A DNA stretch of 8,790 nt from Bacteroidales bacterium UBA1215 (GTDB lineage: Bacteria > Bacteroidota > Bacteroidia > Bacteroidales > WCHB1-69), in assembly GCA_002309475.1 (NCBI GenBank), contig DBXJ01000087.1:1-8790 (forward strand). Direction: 5' to 3'. The notes below the pieces were generated by a model. The model saw only the letters and a list, made by a program, of their open reading frames with translations, made no database searches and was not told where the DNA came from. Below, piece by piece: positions 7,068 to 8,790 of this stretch (positions are counted from its first letter, which is position 1; each line of letters begins with the position of its first letter). A program made the translations under genes and the position numbers.

Positions 7068-8239
7068 TATAAACTCATTTTCAACATGTTGATTTCTGCT
7101 TGTGTGAGAAATCTATAATGACCTCTCGGCAAATCTTTTTTTGTTAAGCCGGCATAGTAAACACGGTCTAACTTTTCTACTTCATATCCCAAACTTCCAA
7201 ACATACGTCTGACAATTCGATTTTTGCCGGAATGTAAAGTGATGCCCAATATGTTTTTCTGTCCGTCAACGTATGCTAATTCATCGGGTTTGATAAAACC
7301 ATCGTAGAGTTCAATGCCTTCGGAGAGAGTTTGAAAATCTTTGAGTTCCATATTTCTGTCAAGTTCTACTTGATAGATTTTTTTGATTTCAAATTTCGGA
7401 TGGGTCAATTTTTTCGTCATTTCACCATCATTGGTGAATAGCAACAAACCGGTGGTGTTTCTATCCAATCGGCCGACAGGGTAGATTCTTTCGGGGCATG
7501 CATCCTTTACCAACATCATCACACTATTGCGGTCTCTTTCGTCTTCGGTGGTGGTAATATAGTCTTTAGGTTTATTGAGTAAAAGATAGACAGGTTTTTC
7601 TCTTTGGAGAATTTTGTCTTCATATCTTACTTCATCGGTAGGGGAAACCTTCGTACCCAATTCGGTTACTACTTTTCCGTTTACCATAATGGCACCGGCG
7701 GTAATGAGGTCGTCGGCTTCACGTCTTGAACATATGCCACTATTGGAAATGTATTTATTCAAACGTATCAAATCGTGTTCATCATTCCATGCTAATGTCA
7801 ATACTTTGGGTTTTCTTTCCGAGAATCGACCTTCTTGATGGCGTTTGTGGATGATTTCACGAATAATTTCGGAATCTTGTCCGTTGTTTCTATCTTTGCG
7901 TTTTTTAGCAAAACCTTTTTCTTCTCTTTTGCGTGTTCTACTATCTCTTCTATCACCAAAATGTTCGTTTTCTTCAAAGTGGTATGACGAGGGTTTGCGA
8001 CTGCGAGAAGCACCTCTTTCCGATGTTGTTTGTTTACTTGTAAAGAAAGATTTTCTTGCTGCTCGTTTGTGGTCATTGTTGCCGTTCGACAATTTTTCGT
8101 TGAGAGTAGATCTTTTTTTGTTACTAACTGTTTTCTTTTCTTTTCCTTGGTTGGCAAACGCATCACTTCTGCGGTTTTTGCCATATTTTTTTTCTGTTTC
8201 CATTGTGTCAATTATTTTGCTCCGACAACATGCATTCAT
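7067..8239 (-). CDS. rluB: 23S/16S rRNA pseudouridine synthase, RluB/RsuA family, with long basic N-terminal extension
   Basis: The family isomerises a specific uridine in rRNA. Residues about 158-205 form an S4 RNA-binding domain (LNKYISNSGICSRREADDLI). The catalytic domain runs from about 217 to the end: LLNKPKDYITT at 220-230, the catalytic motif GRLDRNTTGLLLFTNDG with Asp259, KIYQVEL, and the GKNRIVRRMF stretch typical of the RluB/RsuA/RluE/RluF branch. The exact rRNA site cannot be told from sequence; RluB-like is the usual name for Bacteroidetes members. The first 145 or so residues are low-complexity and rich in Lys, Arg, Glu, Ser and Asn, probably disordered and RNA-binding. The start is uncertain. 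The ATG at 8239 (MNACCRS) lies 40 bp from the promoter box, whereas the ATG at 8203 (METEKKYG) begins directly with the basic region and would give 378 residues. The stop overlaps the dapF start (TAATG). Confidence 0.9.
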   Translation of the reverse strand: MNACCRSKIIDTMETEKKYGKNRRSDAFANQGKEKKTVSNKKRSTLNEKLSNGNNDHKRAARKSFFTSKQTTSERGASRSRKPSSYHFEENEHFGDRRDSRTRKREEKGFAKKRKDRNNGQDSEIIREIIHKRHQEGRFSERKPKVLTLAWNDEHDLIRLNKYISNSGICSRREADDLITAGAIMVNGKVVTELGTKVSPTDEVRYEDKILQREKPVYLLLNKPKDYITTTEDERDRNSVMMLVKDACPERIYPVGRLDRNTTGLLLFTNDGEMTKKLTHPKFEIKKIYQVELDRNMELKDFQTLSEGIELYDGFIKPDELAYVDGQKNILGITLHSGKNRIVRRMFGSLGYEVEKLDRVYYAGLTKKDLPRGHYRFLTQAEINMLKMSL

Positions 8240-8279
8240 GTTTGTCTTGCAATTGTCAATACTATTTAAAATAAAAATG

Positions 8280-8287
8280 CAAAGGTA
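8280..8287 (-). promoter_or_regulatory. Bacteroidetes -7 promoter box (TACCTTTG) for the rluB-dapF operon
   Basis: On the minus strand TACCTTTGC matches TAnnTTTG exactly. It is 40 bp before the ATG at 8239 and 76 bp before the alternative ATG at 8203. A TTG (minus strand, 8306-8304) lies 16 bp upstream as a possible but closely spaced -33 element. Confidence 0.6.
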
Positions 8288-8395
8288 TAATTTTTTTATG
8301 AGACAATGATTATAATTCTACAATAAGTTTTTTTATTGAATTATCAATGTATTGTAACTATGAAAATGTGTAGATGTAGAAGGCATATCTTGCAA

Positions 8396-8410
8396 GTGGA
8401 AATTTTCCAC
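8396..8410. repeat. 15-bp perfect dyad, possible operator
   Basis: GTGGAAATTTTCCAC is a perfect inverted repeat: two 7-base arms (GTGGAAA/TTTCCAC) around one central T. It lies 54 bp upstream of the -7 box of the acetyltransferase gene and about 108 bp upstream of the rluB -7 box. Such short dyads with A/T centres are typical of dimeric regulator sites, but I recognise no known regulator for it and there is only one copy. There is no T-run to make it a terminator. Confidence 0.3.
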
Positions 8411-8464
8411 AAAAATTGGTTAAAGATTATAGTTGTAAAATAAAAAATATAAGTAAAAAAATGC

Positions 8465-8472
8465 TACTTTTG
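8465..8472 (+). promoter_or_regulatory. Bacteroidetes -7 promoter box (TACTTTTG) for the acetyltransferase gene
   Basis: TACTTTTGC matches TAnnTTTG and ends 16 bp before the ATG at 8489, so the leader would be very short. No TTTG occurs at the usual -33 distance; the nearest TTG (8433-8435) is 29 bp upstream. Confidence 0.55.
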
Positions 8473-8488
8473 CCAAAAAATAAAAAGT

Positions 8489-8790
8489 ATGTATCAAGCA
8501 CATGAAACAGCAATAATAGACGAAGATTGCCGGATAGGAGATGGTACAAAGATATGGCATTTTTCACATATTATGTCCCATTGTGTGATAGGGGAGAATT
8601 GTAATATCGGTCAAAATGTGGTAGTATCTCCCGATGTGGTGTTGGGAAACAATGTCAAAGTGCAAAACAATGTGTCTATATACACAGGTGTTATTTGTGA
8701 CGATGATGTTTTTTTGGGTCCCTCGATGGTATTTACCAATGTTATCAATCCTCGTAGTGCTATCAGTAGGAAAAATCAATATAAGAAAAC
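8489..8790 (+). CDS. Left-handed beta-helix sugar N-acetyltransferase, WbpD/WlbB type, 5' part (cut by right edge)
   Basis: The frame from the ATG at 8489 is open for 100 codons to the window end. It shows imperfect hexapeptide repeats of a left-handed beta-helix acyltransferase: AIIDED, RIGDGT, VIGENC, NIGQNV, VLGNNV, VFLGPS. The opening MYQAHETAIIDE, the IWHFSHIM segment at 22-29, VQNNVSIYTGV at 58-68 and VFTNVINPR at 81-89 are hallmarks of the group that acetylates the 3-amino group of nucleotide-linked 3-amino-3-deoxy sugars (WbpD, WlbB, and the related FdtC/QdtC). Asn84 in FTNV falls at the position I recall for the conserved active-site Asn of WlbB. Such enzymes supply acetamido sugars to surface polysaccharides or O-antigen. 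The exact sugar cannot be decided from the fragment. A -7 box lies 16 bp upstream, so this is probably the first gene of a unit continuing rightwards. Confidence 0.85.
   Translation, partial: MYQAHETAIIDEDCRIGDGTKIWHFSHIMSHCVIGENCNIGQNVVVSPDVVLGNNVKVQNNVSIYTGVICDDDVFLGPSMVFTNVINPRSAISRKNQYKK

Noticed and set aside
7798..8211. 137-codon minus-strand frame overlapping the start of rluB
   Set aside because: It is an out-of-frame reading of the same low-complexity A-rich DNA. It ends before the S4 domain and shows no domain of its own.
7845..8309. 154-codon hydrophobic plus-strand frame that could look like a membrane protein
   Set aside because: It is the complement of the Lys/Arg/Glu-rich extension of the pseudouridine synthase. 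The complements of AAA, AGA and GAA codons give Phe, Ser and Leu-type residues automatically, and it runs over the promoter of the minus-strand operon.
8403..8411. TTTTCCACA, a relaxed DnaA-box match
   Set aside because: There is one copy only, it is part of the 15-bp dyad, and no cluster of boxes or origin-linked genes (dnaA, dnaN, gidA) is present.
8564..8779. 71-codon minus-strand frame at the right end
   Set aside because: It is antisense to the hexapeptide-repeat acetyltransferase; the repeated codons of that gene keep the opposite strand open.
1..8790. Search for CRISPR arrays, tRNA/rRNA genes, insertion sequences, phage or defence genes
   Set aside because: I saw no regularly spaced repeats, tRNA-like folds, transposase or integrase motifs, or terminal inverted repeats. 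The gene content is conserved chromosomal core.

Overview
The window reads as an ordinary chromosomal segment of an AT-rich member of the Bacteroidota, most likely order Bacteroidales. Three things support this: the conserved gene order bamD - rpoZ (Bacteroidetes-type omega) - coaBC - DUF4835 - recN; the absence of clear Shine-Dalgarno sequences; and a TAnnTTTGC promoter element, the Bacteroidetes -7 box, upstream of each of the four transcription units.

Layout. Positions 1-492 (minus strand) hold the 5' part of an outer-membrane beta-barrel-like protein gene that runs off the left edge. It is easy to miss because it has no stop codon inside the window. Positions 493-832 are a very AT-rich divergent intergenic region with a promoter facing each way. 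Positions 833-6332 (plus strand) are a tight six-gene block: bamD-like, rpoZ, coaBC, DUF4835, recN and a zinc-ribbon Nudix hydrolase. Gaps within it are 15 bp or less, and two junctions are 8-bp overlaps. Positions 6291-8239 (minus strand) are a two-gene operon, an RluB/RsuA-family pseudouridine synthase followed by dapF, joined by a TAATG stop/start overlap. dapF converges on the Nudix gene and overlaps its 3' end by 42 bp, leaving no room for a terminator between them. Positions 8240-8488 carry the promoter of the minus-strand operon, a 15-bp dyad and the promoter of the last gene. Positions 8489-8790 (plus strand) are the 5' part of a left-handed beta-helix sugar N-acetyltransferase of the WbpD/WlbB type, cut by the right edge.

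Function. The genes are mostly housekeeping: outer-membrane assembly (BamD), transcription (omega), coenzyme A synthesis (CoaBC), DNA repair (RecN), nucleotide or metabolite hydrolysis (Nudix), rRNA modification (RluB-like) and lysine/peptidoglycan precursor synthesis (DapF). The two truncated edge genes concern the cell surface. I found no mobile element, CRISPR array, RNA gene or defence system, and nothing I would call a new biological system. The most notable oddities are a BamD that appears to lack the lipobox cysteine, a CoaB motif substitution (SSGKMG to SSGLMG), the 42-bp convergent overlap, and a basic disordered extension of about 145 residues on the pseudouridine synthase.
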